The position numbers and the translations under genes were made by a program. A stretch of 64,000 bases of DNA from JAFGBI01 sp964480725. Lineage in GTDB: Bacteria; Myxococcota_A; Polyangia; Polyangiales; Polyangiaceae. The first letter of the stretch is position 1. Each line of letters starts with the position of its first letter. The DNA lies in assembly GCA_964480725.1 (NCBI GenBank), contig CAYZQO010000002.1:1-64000 (forward strand), written 5' to 3'. Of the stretch, positions 25,176 through 34,166 are shown one piece after another. The notes under the pieces were generated by a model that worked only from the letters and a program-made list of their open reading frames with translations, ran no database searches and was not told the origin of the DNA.

Positions 25176-27005
25176 TCAGGCCTTTCCGCCGCGTGAGCTG
25201 CGACGCACGAGCACCGACAGACCCATCAGCGCCAGCAGGAAAGCAGGCCAGAGATTGCGCGACCGGGGGCCCACCGAGCACCCGCCATCGCTGGTGCTGC
25301 CGCTACCGGTGCTCGGGGCAGCGCCGGTGCTCGGGGCACCGCCGGTGCTCGGGGCACCGCCCGAGCCGCTCCCGAGCGGGGTACCGTCGGGATTGTACTG
25401 GGCGAACACCGTCGTCAGGGCGTCGTAGGCCGGCTTGGCCACGAGCTGTGCGTCGAAAATGTGAGCAAAGTCATATTCTGAGAAGGTGCTCGGAACCCAG
25501 GAATCGGCGTCGCTCAACCCCCACACCGTGTAGTGCGAGCAGTTCGGGGCGTCGATGCACGCCTGGAGCAGGTCGGCGAAGAAACTCCTCTGCAGACCTT
25601 CCTTCGTCGCGTCGAGGGGCTTGCCGATACGGAAGTCGCACTCGGTGATGTGAACGTCCACCCCGATGGCAGCGTAGCGGGCCATGTTGTCGCGGATGGC
25701 CTGGATGTTCGGGACGCCAGGGTTGGTGTTGCCGTTGGGTTCGACGTAGTAGTGACTCTGGAAGCCGATGGCATCGATGGGGATGCCGCGGGTCCTCATG
25801 TCGCTGACCATCTCAAAGACCTTGTCAGCCTTTGGGTTTCCCAGCTGCTCGATGTTGTAATCGTTGTAGAGAAGCTTCGTGTCGGGATCCAGAGCGCGCG
25901 CATGCTGAAAGGCGAGGTCGATCAGGTCGTCACCGATCATCCGGTGCCAGAAGGTATCGCGGAACGTCCACACCCCCTCGGCGTTCCTCTCGATCGCTTC
26001 GTTGACCACGTCCCAGTAAGGCAGATTGGGGAAATGCCCCATGAGCCCGTCCATGTGTTCATACATGATCGCGAGGGTGGTGTCCCGGTCGATGCCTTCC
26101 TCCTCCAGCCAATTTGCGGCTTGGGTGTGCCACACCAGCGGATGACCGCGAAACTCGAGGCCATTTTGCTGAGCGAAGGCATAGAGCGCATCGGCATCGA
26201 CGAAGTCAAACGTGCCGCGCAAGGGCTGGATGATGTTCATCTTCATCGCGTTCGCCGGCGTGATAGTGGCGAATTCCGCGACGACGATGGCGTTGTGCAG
26301 GGGCGAACTCAGAAAGATCGGCGTGTCGACCGCGGTGCCAAACTTGACCATGGCCGAATAGTCCTTGAGCGGGTGACCCGAGACCGAAGTCGTCGTGTAC
26401 GTCACCGACGCGGGAGCTGGCACGGCCTCAAGCACGAAGTCGTCCAGACAAATGACACCCGGGGTGCCGCCGAGCTGAAACTGCGCCTGGGCTATGGGAT
26501 CTTCCCGGAGGTTGCGGAAGGTGATGTCCACGATCTGGGGCGTCGAGGTCAACTGGACCTTCGCCAGGTAGTAGTCTGTGTACGGGTCCTCTCCCAAGCC
26601 TGTCTTGAATCGGATCTCGCGTGTGGCGGCCGGATCTGCGGCGGGGTCTGCCGGTGTGAAGGAGGCGGAGAACGAAACCCGATAGTACTGCTCGAGGGTC
26701 AGCGCGATCTCGCTGATGCCCTGGATGTGGTCCCAAGGGTTGACCTTCTTCAACTTGGTTGGGTCCGCGTCGTCGGGGTTGGTCGTGGGATCTATAGTGA
26801 CGCAGAGCTTGCCTTCCGCCGTAACCTCAAAGGTCTGGGTGTTGCCCTCGGAGGCGTGGTCCCAGAAGGGGCTCGAGCCGTCGTCGAAGTTGGCGGTCAC
26901 CGGAAGATCGGTGGCGTGCGCGGGGCTGGTCAGCAAGCAGGCGGCGAGCGCCGATACGCAAGGGGTCAGCGTGAGGCCAGCGGTGTTGCGTGAAAGTAGT
27001 GCCAT
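25176..27005 (-). CDS. GH10 endo-1,4-beta-xylanase, secreted, MYXO-CTERM anchored
   Basis: A 609-residue secreted xylanase that cleaves beta-1,4 linkages in xylan. Signal peptide at residues 1-31 (ending SPAHA). Residues of about 35-200 form a beta-sandwich resembling CBM4/9/22 carbohydrate-binding modules. The GH10 barrel spans about 210-545: RGHPLVWHTQ, acid/base Glu336 in WDVVNEAIE and nucleophile Glu455 in VHITECDF; the conserved pattern LYNDYNIE is present. After a short Ser/Gly/Thr linker the C-terminus shows a MYXO-CTERM tail: GGCSVG, a hydrophobic helix (LWPAFLLALMGLSVLV) and RRSSRGG. Start: ATG 27005 rather than a TTG 12 codons upstream. Codons look less GC-biased than neighbours, which may point to transfer. 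Confidence 0.93.
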   Translation of the reverse strand: MALLSRNTAGLTLTPCVSALAACLLTSPAHATDLPVTANFDDGSSPFWDHASEGNTQTFEVTAEGKLCVTIDPTTNPDDADPTKLKKVNPWDHIQGISEIALTLEQYYRVSFSASFTPADPAADPAATREIRFKTGLGEDPYTDYYLAKVQLTSTPQIVDITFRNLREDPIAQAQFQLGGTPGVICLDDFVLEAVPAPASVTYTTTSVSGHPLKDYSAMVKFGTAVDTPIFLSSPLHNAIVVAEFATITPANAMKMNIIQPLRGTFDFVDADALYAFAQQNGLEFRGHPLVWHTQAANWLEEEGIDRDTTLAIMYEHMDGLMGHFPNLPYWDVVNEAIERNAEGVWTFRDTFWHRMIGDDLIDLAFQHARALDPDTKLLYNDYNIEQLGNPKADKVFEMVSDMRTRGIPIDAIGFQSHYYVEPNGNTNPGVPNIQAIRDNMARYAAIGVDVHITECDFRIGKPLDATKEGLQRSFFADLLQACIDAPNCSHYTVWGLSDADSWVPSTFSEYDFAHIFDAQLVAKPAYDALTTVFAQYNPDGTPLGSGSGGAPSTGGAPSTGAAPSTGSGSTSDGGCSVGPRSRNLWPAFLLALMGLSVLVRRSSRGGKA

Positions 27006-27526
27006 GGTGGTCCGTTGGGTGGCTGAAACGGGAGCGCGCAAACGGCTCCGGCGTTGGTCCTTGAGGCCTCATGTCGGAGGAGGCCGAGTGACGACAATGC
27101 CCTCCAACGGACCAAACCACGTTGGCCACCGAGGCTGCAACGACAATGGACTCGATCCGGGCAGGGGACCCGAAGCACGTTGTCATCACCCCGGGGGAAG
27201 ATTCCAGCAGGGCTGCCGCCCAGACAAACCTAGGCAAGATTCCAGTAACACTGCTCGGGCCCGATCGCTGGTACGAGGCCGCTGCGCGCTTCGGCCCTGG
27301 TGTCCTTTCGGGTACGGACGGGGTGGGAAGGCCGGCGGCATCGAGACGACGCGGTGCACGCTCCGCGGCGTGGGACATGGCCGAAGAAGGAGCTCGCTCG
27401 GTTTCGAGGTCGCGAGCGCGGTCCGGAGCGTGTTCGAGTGCCGGGCGTCGCCGTAGGTCCGTCGGCGCGGCTTCACGCCGCGCTCAGTCCCGCGGGGACG
27501 CCCGGAACCCCCGGCGGACCGCGCGC
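27006..27526. other. Non-coding stretch upstream of the xylanase
   Basis: No reading frame here looks like a protein. It holds the promoter side of the xylanase gene (minus strand) and the 3' flank of the YqeY-like gene. It is slightly less GC-rich than average near 27080-27250. I see no clear operator or hairpin. Confidence 0.5.
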
Positions 27527-27961
27527 TCACGCGCGAAGCTTGGCGACCGCGGCCGCGACGTCCTTGCCGTCGACGGCCGCCCCGGTCGCCTTGAGGTGCT
27601 TCATCGCGACGCCCGTCGCCTGACCGTCGTTCTTGGCGCTGCGGAGCGACTCGGTGACGGGCGCGAGGGCGGCGACGATGGCGTCGACGTCGAGCGTCGC
27701 TGGGAGCAGCGACCTGAGCACCACGAGCTCCTCCTCGAGCTCCGCGCGCCGCGCGGGATCCTCCGTCACCGCGAGCGTCTCCTCGTTCCCCTTGCAGACC
27801 TTCTTGAGGATCGCGTGTACGTCCGCGTCGGTGAACGGCGCGCCCGCACGTGCCTCCGCAGTCGTGATCTCGCCGAGGGCCACCCGCAGGATCTCCTTCT
27901 CAACGGTCTTGCCCGCCTTCATCGCGGCGAACATGCGCTTCTTGATGTCTTCCGTGAGCAT
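27527..27961 (-). CDS. GatB/YqeY-domain protein
   Basis: A 144-residue protein matching the YqeY family over its whole length: MLTEDIKKRMFAAMKAG, then LRVALGEI, the E-rich middle and the ending ATGAAVDGKDVAAAVAKLRA. The family resembles the C-terminal tRNA-binding part of GatB and is proposed to bind tRNA; its role is not settled. Start at ATG 27961 with no strong ribosome binding site. Stand-alone gene. Confidence 0.9.
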   Translation of the reverse strand: MLTEDIKKRMFAAMKAGKTVEKEILRVALGEITTAEARAGAPFTDADVHAILKKVCKGNEETLAVTEDPARRAELEEELVVLRSLLPATLDVDAIVAALAPVTESLRSAKNDGQATGVAMKHLKATGAAVDGKDVAAAVAKLRA

Positions 27962-28131
27962 GGCGGCGATGCTGCCACGGCTGGCCCCGGCGAGCACGCC
28001 GCCTGGCGGCGACGGGAGCTCTCGCGCCGGCGCCACGCCGCGCCGACGAGCGCGCTCTGAACCCAGGGCAGGGATGCGGTGCTCGCGGGCCGAGCCCCCA
28101 CCCGAGCAGCGCACCGTCTTTGGGGGACCAG

Positions 28132-28625
28132 TTACGAGTGCCCGTGGACCGCGGGTGAGGCGAGCCGGCGCGGCGCTGCGGTATCGAGCCAGAGGACCTC
28201 GCCCGTTGCCCGGAGCACGTCGTCGTCCGTCGTCACGGAGGTTGACGCGGCGATCCCCCGCGGCGAAAGGCAGCGCAGCGGGCGCGGGAATTCCCGTGTG
28301 CGACCGGAGGTTCCCGCGACTTGGAACCCCGCGCGGGTGGCGTCGAAGAAACGGCTTGGTCGGGATCCCCGAGCAGGTTGAGGCGGCGCGAGGGAGCGAC
28401 GGTGCGGTACACCTCGAGCCTAACGTGGCGCTCGCAGCCGGCGAGCTCCTCGTGGCGGAGCGGTAAGTTTTGCCCGTCGGGCGACCCGCCGCGCAGCTCG
28501 AGGCCGCTCCGCCCATCGCAGCAGGCGCTCGCTGGCGCGCGGCGCAGCGAGAGGCAGGAGAGCAGCAGGCCACCGACCAGCAGCAACGGTCGCGGGATCC
28601 GAGGCCGGCGGGCGAGCGGGCGCAC
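28132..28625 (-). pseudogene. Frameshifted small secreted protein
   Basis: From a GTG at 28625 the minus strand reads an Arg-rich n-region and long hydrophobic core (PRPLLLVGGLLLSCLSL, then APASA), a good signal peptide, followed by residues that look coding (GQNLPLRHEELAGCERHVRL, EVYRTVAPSRRLNLLGDPDQ). Near 28335-28345 the sensible frame moves by one base and continues as FFDATRAGFQVAGTSGRT, TSVTTDDDVLRATGEVLWLD and ends HGHS at TAA 28132-28134. About 164 residues if the shift is repaired. Either a sequencing error or a recent inactivating indel. I recognise no family. The call rests on continuity of protein-like sequence across the two frames. Confidence 0.45.
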
Positions 28626-28778
28626 CAGCCCGCCGAAGATCACCCCGATCCGGGCGGCTGGCAATTCACGGCCCCGGTTGGCGAGCGGGCGCCCCGAAAG
28701 CCTCGGGGACCGGCCTCGGGCGCGCGGCCGAGGTCGACGTGGGATCGGTTCCGTGCGATCTTGGTCGGGGCCGAGGCA

Positions 28779-30356
28779 ATGGGCAGCTACACAAGCCGCT
28801 CCCATGGCGGCGAAGCCAGCGGTTCGGGAGAGAGCGGGGGCCGCAAGGGAGTCTCCGCCGGTGAGCCGCAAGTGACGCGCGGCGACCAGGTCGCACGAGC
28901 GCCGACTCGGGACGCTGAGCCCGACCCCGCGGACGGCGAGCCGCCCGCGTCGCGTCGATCGGCGGACCAGCGACCGAATCGGCGTCCGCCCGCGACTCCG
29001 GGCGAGCGACGCTCGACCCGTCCGCCGCCGCCGGAGGCTGACGGCGCGACGCCAGCAGCGAGGAAGCGGGCCTCCAAGGCGCCGTCTCCGCCGCGGCCCA
29101 GCAAGCCGCCGGGCAGATCCGGGGAGCACCGCTCGAAGCAGCCGCCGTCCCTCGAGCCGCTCGAGCTGTCGGATTCCTGCTTCCCGGAGCTGGACAGGGG
29201 GCCAGCCGACGTGGCGGGCGCCCGGTTGCCCCCGCCGCCAGCCCCTCCTGCGGGGCTCGGCACGGCCGCGGGCGGGGCCGGCTCGGCGCCGTTCGCCTCG
29301 CTCTCCGACGCCGAGCTCGAGGCCGAGCTCTCGCTGCTCATGGGCAGCGACACGACCGCGGCTCGACCGCCCGCCGCCCTGACCGCGAGCGACGGACCGC
29401 TCGGCGATCTCGTCGACGAGCTCGACGCCCGCTTCGACGCCGCGCGCCGGACGAACCGGCCCTCCGCGCCCCCGCCGCCCTCGGGTCCCGACGTCGTGAC
29501 CACGACCAGCGATCTCGAGGAACTCCGCCAGCTCTTCAGCGAGATGGCGTCCTCCTACACGCGCCCGGTGCGCGATTTCATGGAGGAGCTGTCCCACACG
29601 GACGCCTCGCGGTCGTGGCTCGACGCATGCGCCCCGTCGCTCGAGGCGCTGCGGGCGACCTCCGATCAGCTCGGCATGGTCGATCTCCGCGATGCCCTCG
29701 ACGCCTGCCTCGCGCTGTTCGCCACCGCGAGGCAAGCTGCCCCAGAGCGCCTCGCCGGTGAGCTCCGCGCCGAGCTGCTCTCCCGCTTTTCGCGCCTGAC
29801 CGAGCTGCTGCCGTCGGCGTTCGAGGTCGGTGGCAGCCGGGAGCCGATCCTCGTCCAGCTGCTCCTGCTCCAAGTTCCGGGCGTTCACAAGCGCACGGTG
29901 GAGAAGCTCGCCCGGGCGGGGGTCTGCCGCCTCGACGCGCTCCTCGGCGGCACGCCGGAGGAGATCGCCGCCGTGGCGGGCATCGAGCTCGAGCTGGCGA
30001 TGCGGATCACGGGGCGGGTTCGTGAGTATGCCGGCCGCGTCCGCTCGATGCTCGCCGAGCTCGAGCCCAAGGAGGAGAACGCCACCCTGGTGCGCCTGGT
30101 GGCGCGGCTGCGCGAGCAGGACGACGCCTTCGAGAGAGCGCGCGCAGGCTGGTCCAAGGAGCACGTCGATGCGAAGCGGCGCCTGCGGGGCGAGCGCAGC
30201 GTGACCCTCAAGGAGATCTACGTCGTGCTGGTCCGCCTCGGCGAGCTGGAGCGCGTCGATGCGCTCGAGCGACTGCCCGTGCGACGCCAGCTCGAGGAGC
30301 TCGAGCAGCTCGCGCAGGATGGCTCCCGCCGCCGGAGCCGGACGCCCTTCGCCTGA
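28779..30356 (+). CDS. Helix-hairpin-helix protein upstream of Ser/Thr kinase
   Basis: A protein of about 525 residues from the ATG at 28779 (longer starts upstream are possible but low-complexity). Residues 1-150 are Pro/Arg/Ser-rich and disordered. The middle is helical, with alternating Leu residues (FMEELSHTDASRSWLDACAP). Around residues 360-410 is VPGVHKRTVEKLARAGV..LDALLGGTPEEIAAVAGI, a pair of helix-hairpin-helix motifs as in DNA-binding or ERCC4/Pol-lambda-like proteins. The C-terminal 90 residues are a charged helix, maybe a coiled coil. Ends 17 bases before a Ser/Thr kinase, so likely one operon and perhaps a kinase substrate. Function unknown. Confidence 0.7.
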   Translation: MGSYTSRSHGGEASGSGESGGRKGVSAGEPQVTRGDQVARAPTRDAEPDPADGEPPASRRSADQRPNRRPPATPGERRSTRPPPPEADGATPAARKRASKAPSPPRPSKPPGRSGEHRSKQPPSLEPLELSDSCFPELDRGPADVAGARLPPPPAPPAGLGTAAGGAGSAPFASLSDAELEAELSLLMGSDTTAARPPAALTASDGPLGDLVDELDARFDAARRTNRPSAPPPPSGPDVVTTTSDLEELRQLFSEMASSYTRPVRDFMEELSHTDASRSWLDACAPSLEALRATSDQLGMVDLRDALDACLALFATARQAAPERLAGELRAELLSRFSRLTELLPSAFEVGGSREPILVQLLLLQVPGVHKRTVEKLARAGVCRLDALLGGTPEEIAAVAGIELELAMRITGRVREYAGRVRSMLAELEPKEENATLVRLVARLREQDDAFERARAGWSKEHVDAKRRLRGERSVTLKEIYVVLVRLGELERVDALERLPVRRQLEELEQLAQDGSRRRSRTPFA

Positions 30357-30373
30357 GCGGTCGGGAAAACCCT

Positions 30374-32257
30374 ATGAGTGATGCCATCGATCCGGTCGAC
30401 GAGGCGCCCGCAGACGACGGCGACGATCCCCTGGATCGGGCCGTCGAAGCGCCCGACACCCTGATCGGGAAGACCCTCCACGACACCTACCGCATCCACC
30501 GCCTGGTGGGCGAGGGAGGCATGGGGCGCGTCTACGAGGCACACCACACGCGCATCGCTGGAAAGTCCTTCGCGGTCAAGGTGCTCCGCGCGGAGCTCAC
30601 CCGCTCGCCCGACGTGCTGGCCCGCTTCCAGCGCGAGGCGCAGGCGGCCGCGACCATCCACCACCCGAGCGTGATCGGCGTGCACGACTTCGGCCACACG
30701 CCGGATGGGCGCCCCTACCTCGTCGCGGACTACCTCGAGGGCACGGAGCTCCGGGCGCTGGTCGAGCGGGTCGGCCAGCTCGATGTGGAGCTCGCCGTCC
30801 ATGTCGCCCGCCGTGTCTGCGAGGCCGTGCAGGCCGCGCACGTCCACGGCGTCATCCACCGGGACCTGAAGCCGGAGAACGTCTTCCTCGTCGGTCCGCC
30901 CGATCGCCCGCTGGTCAAGGTGCTCGACTTCGGGCTGTCGCGCTTCATGGATGCTCGGGGCGGCGCGCCGGTGACGAAGGCCGGGGTAATCATGGGGACG
31001 CCGTCGTACATGGCGCCCGAGCAGGCGCGCGGCGAGCGCGGGGACCATCGCGTGGACGTGTATGGCATCGGTGTCCTGCTCTACGTCGCGCTCACGGCGC
31101 GCGCGCCGTTCTCCGAGGAGACGCCGCAGCAGACGCTGCTCGCCGTGATGAACCAGGAGCCGGACCGGCCGCGTCTGCACAACCCCGGGATTCCGGAGGC
31201 GCTCGCGGCGATCATCGAGCGGGCCATGGCGCGCGATCCGGCGGCGCGCTACCCGTCGGCGGCCGACCTCGACGCAGCCCTCGCGCCCTTCGACACCCTC
31301 GAGCGTCCCCTCGGTGCGCGGCCCTCGGCCGGGCTGGAAGCGACCGCGGCGACGGAGGCGGGTGGGGCCGGCGGTTCGGCGGGCGCGCGCGGGCTCTGGG
31401 CGCGCATCGTCCGGCACCGCTTGCCCACGGTGCTGCTCCTGCCGGTCGCCGTCGTCGTCGGGCTCGCCGTCGGCATGCCTCTCGGGCTCGGGCGCGGCGC
31501 GCGCGTGCCAGCCACGCCGTCGGCGGCGCGGTACGCCCGCGCCGCTGTCCCATCGGCGCGGCTGAGTGGGGTCGCCGTGGAGGCCACCGCCGTCCCGGCG
31601 CCCGGCCCGGCGCAGGCGACGGCGCTCGATCTGGAGGCGGCGTATCGCGGTGGGGTGGCCGCGCTCGAGGCGCTGGCCGCCCGCTACCCCGAGGACCCGC
31701 CCGTGCTCGAGGCGCTGGCGATTGCGAGCTCGCGCGAGCCGTCGCGGCAGGTGCGAAGTGTCGAGGTCCTCCGGCGACTCTTCGTCGTGGATCCAGCGCG
31801 CGCGGCCCGCAAGGAGCTCCGGGACCTCGTGCTCCGGCTCGCGCTTGGGCGCGGGGCCGCAGGAGTCCCCGCCCTGGACCTGATGGCGCAGCCGATGGGC
31901 GGTCCCGGCGCGGATCTGCTCTACGATCTGTTCCTGACCAGCCCGGAGCTGCGCGACGCGGCCCGGACGCGCCTGGACGATCCCGCGGTGCAGAAGCACA
32001 TGAGCCCGGCGCTCGCGGTGACCTACGCCCTGCGGGTCGCGCGGACCTGCGAGGCTCGCCTTCCGCACCTGGAGCGCGCGGCCGCCGTGGGGGACGAGCG
32101 CACGATCGCCGCGCTGCGCGGGCTCACCCTGCGCACCGAGCGTGGCTGTGGCCCCCGCAGGAACCGGCCCTGCGGTGCCGCCTGCCCGACCGAGGCCGCC
32201 CGCTTCGACGCCGCTGCCCAGGAGATCCAGCGCCGACTCGCCGCCGCCGCGCGCTGA
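30374..32257 (+). CDS. Membrane Ser/Thr protein kinase
   Basis: A 627-residue PknB-type kinase. Residues of about 35-310 carry the full set of motifs: glycine loop GEGGMGRVYEA, Lys in FAVKVLRAEL, catalytic Asp164 in IHRDLKPENV, DFGLSRF, the GTPSYMAPEQA activation segment and DVYGIGVLLYVALT. One membrane helix follows at about 352-376 (VLLLPVAVVVGLAVGMPLGLG). The roughly 250-residue extracytoplasmic part is Ala/Glu/Arg-rich and helical, with LDLEAAYRGGVAALEALAAR, like TPR-type sensors. It should be active. Co-directional with the helix-hairpin-helix gene. Confidence 0.93.
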   Translation: MSDAIDPVDEAPADDGDDPLDRAVEAPDTLIGKTLHDTYRIHRLVGEGGMGRVYEAHHTRIAGKSFAVKVLRAELTRSPDVLARFQREAQAAATIHHPSVIGVHDFGHTPDGRPYLVADYLEGTELRALVERVGQLDVELAVHVARRVCEAVQAAHVHGVIHRDLKPENVFLVGPPDRPLVKVLDFGLSRFMDARGGAPVTKAGVIMGTPSYMAPEQARGERGDHRVDVYGIGVLLYVALTARAPFSEETPQQTLLAVMNQEPDRPRLHNPGIPEALAAIIERAMARDPAARYPSAADLDAALAPFDTLERPLGARPSAGLEATAATEAGGAGGSAGARGLWARIVRHRLPTVLLLPVAVVVGLAVGMPLGLGRGARVPATPSAARYARAAVPSARLSGVAVEATAVPAPGPAQATALDLEAAYRGGVAALEALAARYPEDPPVLEALAIASSREPSRQVRSVEVLRRLFVVDPARAARKELRDLVLRLALGRGAAGVPALDLMAQPMGGPGADLLYDLFLTSPELRDAARTRLDDPAVQKHMSPALAVTYALRVARTCEARLPHLERAAAVGDERTIAALRGLTLRTERGCGPRRNRPCGAACPTEAARFDAAAQEIQRRLAAAAR

Positions 32258-32505
32258 ACGCCGTGGGCGAGGATCACTCGAAGGACCAGTACGCGGTGAG
32301 CCGCAGGCTGCCGCAGTCGCTCGAGCCCCGCACCCCAAATCCTCGCGCTCACCCGGAAACCCTATCACCACAGCGGGGGCAGGGGGGCGGGCGTCGCGTG
32401 AGTCGTTAGCATGCAAACGACTTGGCGCGACCCGGAGAGGCGCCCGGGCGGGGGGGGCAGTGAAGCGGAGCGCGGCCAGTCGTCAGCGGGCGGCGGCGGG
32501 GCCGC
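32258..32505. other. Gap with possible outer-membrane protein 3' relic
   Basis: No full gene. On the minus strand 32277-32345 ends as GSSDCGSLRLTAYWSFE then stop, with an aromatic-rich ending typical of outer-membrane strands, but only about 20 codons are open. Could be the last remnant of a lost gene, or chance. Confidence 0.25.
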
Positions 32506-33717
32506 TCAGTAGGGGACGAAGGAGCCCGAGAGGGAGCCGAGCGCGAGCAGGTAGAGCAGGCCGTCGTAGTAGCGGGCGTTGCCGGTTGGGATCGGGAGGT
32601 CCCAGAGCGCCGCGATCAGAGCGTCGCGCTGCGGTGAAGCGGTCGCGACGCTCGCGGCGGCGGCGTTGGCGGCGGCGAGCGCCACGGAGCGCGAGGTGGT
32701 GATCGGCGTGCCGTCGCGCTGGTACTCCTCGAAGGGGAGCTCGTCCGTCGACTCTCCGAAGAACGCCACCAGATCGTCCACGACGTCCTGCGTCGCGGGT
32801 GTGCCTCCGAACCAGCTGATGTCAAGCGCCAGGTTGAAGCCGACCCGGTAGGAGTCGGGCGCGAAGCGATCGGCGAACGGGAGGTCCGTGCCCCCGTCGA
32901 GCGTGAGGTCCAGGAATACCTGGTTCCAGGAGAGCCCGGTCGCGTCGTGGGCGAGCGTCACCAGTGCTTCGCGGGCGGCGCTCGCCGCGTCCCGGAGTCG
33001 CTCCGTGTCCGCGTCCGGCCCCTCGTCGGCCCAGATCTCGTAGAACGCCGGCAGCATGAACGCCGGGGTGGTGAAGACGATCTCACCGATGGGGGAGTTC
33101 TTGACGAGGTTCGTCTCTGCGTCGAAGCAGTTGCGGACGTCATCGACGACGCCGCTGTCTTCCTTGTGGAGCATCGCCCGGCGCAGCGCGCGCGAGTCCG
33201 CGGCGTAATCGTGGGCCCCCTCGCCCCAGCGGTGATCGGCGAAGATGAGGGCGGTCGCGGCGTAGGTCATCCCGTTCGGGTCGGGGCACTCGTTGATGCC
33301 GCAGTTCCAGAAGAGTAGGCCGCTGCGGGCTCCGCTCGAGTAGCGGAGGTTGTCGCGGGCGTAGGTCCAGAGGGCGTCGAAGTCTTCCTGGTGGTCGAGC
33401 ATCACCGCCAAGAAGAGGGCGTAGCCGAGTCCGTCCGTCTTGATAGCGCCGTCGGCGACCGAGAGCACGTAGGCGCCCCCCCCCTCGTCCTCGACGAGGA
33501 TGGACTCCGTCTCCGTGTCCTCGCTGTGGAACAGCTGCTCGTAGGCGTCGGCCAGCCTCGCCTCTACTTGCTCTGGCGTGACGGCGAGCACCTCCTCGAG
33601 CGGGTTGTTCGGACGGTCGCTGCCGAGGGAGTCCGTCGACGACGCGCAGCCAGCCAGCGCGAGCGCGAGCGCGGCGCTGGCGCCCAGACGGAGCCCCCGC
33701 GAGGTCTCGGTCGCCAC
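32506..33717 (-). CDS. GH8-like lipoprotein with altered acid residue
   Basis: A 403-residue predicted lipoprotein from a GTG at 33717 (lipobox ALAGC, Cys24; an ATG 24 codons upstream would give an unusually long n-region). The body matches GH8 ((alpha/alpha)6 enzymes such as chitosanases, lichenases and reducing-end xylose-releasing exo-oligoxylanases): KTDGLGYALFLAVMLDHQEDFDALW aligns with the family block SEGMSYGM...VMLD...EFD.LW, and PDPNGMTYAATALIFADHRWG aligns with PDGEEYFATALFFAS.RWG. The catalytic acid Glu of SEGMxYG is Asp95 here, and the second acidic block has Asp146 with EE replaced. So activity may be altered or lost. Family known, present activity uncertain. It is divergent from the lipoprotein at 34167. 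Confidence 0.75.
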   Translation of the reverse strand: MATETSRGLRLGASAALALALAGCASSTDSLGSDRPNNPLEEVLAVTPEQVEARLADAYEQLFHSEDTETESILVEDEGGGAYVLSVADGAIKTDGLGYALFLAVMLDHQEDFDALWTYARDNLRYSSGARSGLLFWNCGINECPDPNGMTYAATALIFADHRWGEGAHDYAADSRALRRAMLHKEDSGVVDDVRNCFDAETNLVKNSPIGEIVFTTPAFMLPAFYEIWADEGPDADTERLRDAASAAREALVTLAHDATGLSWNQVFLDLTLDGGTDLPFADRFAPDSYRVGFNLALDISWFGGTPATQDVVDDLVAFFGESTDELPFEEYQRDGTPITTSRSVALAAANAAAASVATASPQRDALIAALWDLPIPTGNARYYDGLLYLLALGSLSGSFVPY

Positions 33718-34166
33718 GGGGCACCACCGGCTCGTCGGTTCGCGGCGAGCGCTCGCACGGACGGGATCGCGGTGGGCGAGAGGGGCCATTACGAGATGCG
33801 GAGCCGCGTCGGCGAGGCACGCGGACGGTGTTTCGAGGTTATGCAGCAGGGGAGCGACGAAGTCGATGACGAGGGCGCCCGCGCATGCCCGCGTGACCAC
33901 CACGGATCGTCGCCGGGGCCCGTTTCGTCGCTCGCCCGCGCCGAGGCCAGCGATGTCGGTGCCGCCCCGCGGCCCTCTGGCCAGGGGGTCGGTTCGGCGA
34001 CGTCGGGACGTCGCCGCGCCGGACCGGGAGCGCGTCGCCACCGCGCGCGGCCGCGTCTCACCCGCGCCGCCGCGAGGCGTGACGCCCGATGGGGGGGGTG
34101 ACGGGACCGGTAGGATCGCGCAGTATGGCGGTCGTGCGCGCTGCGCGCGCGGGTCGGAGTGGAGAG
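33718..34166. other. Divergent intergenic region
   Basis: 449 bases between the GH8-like gene and a lipoprotein gene transcribed away from it. No protein-like frame on either strand. Presumably contains both promoters; no motif stands out. Confidence 0.5.
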
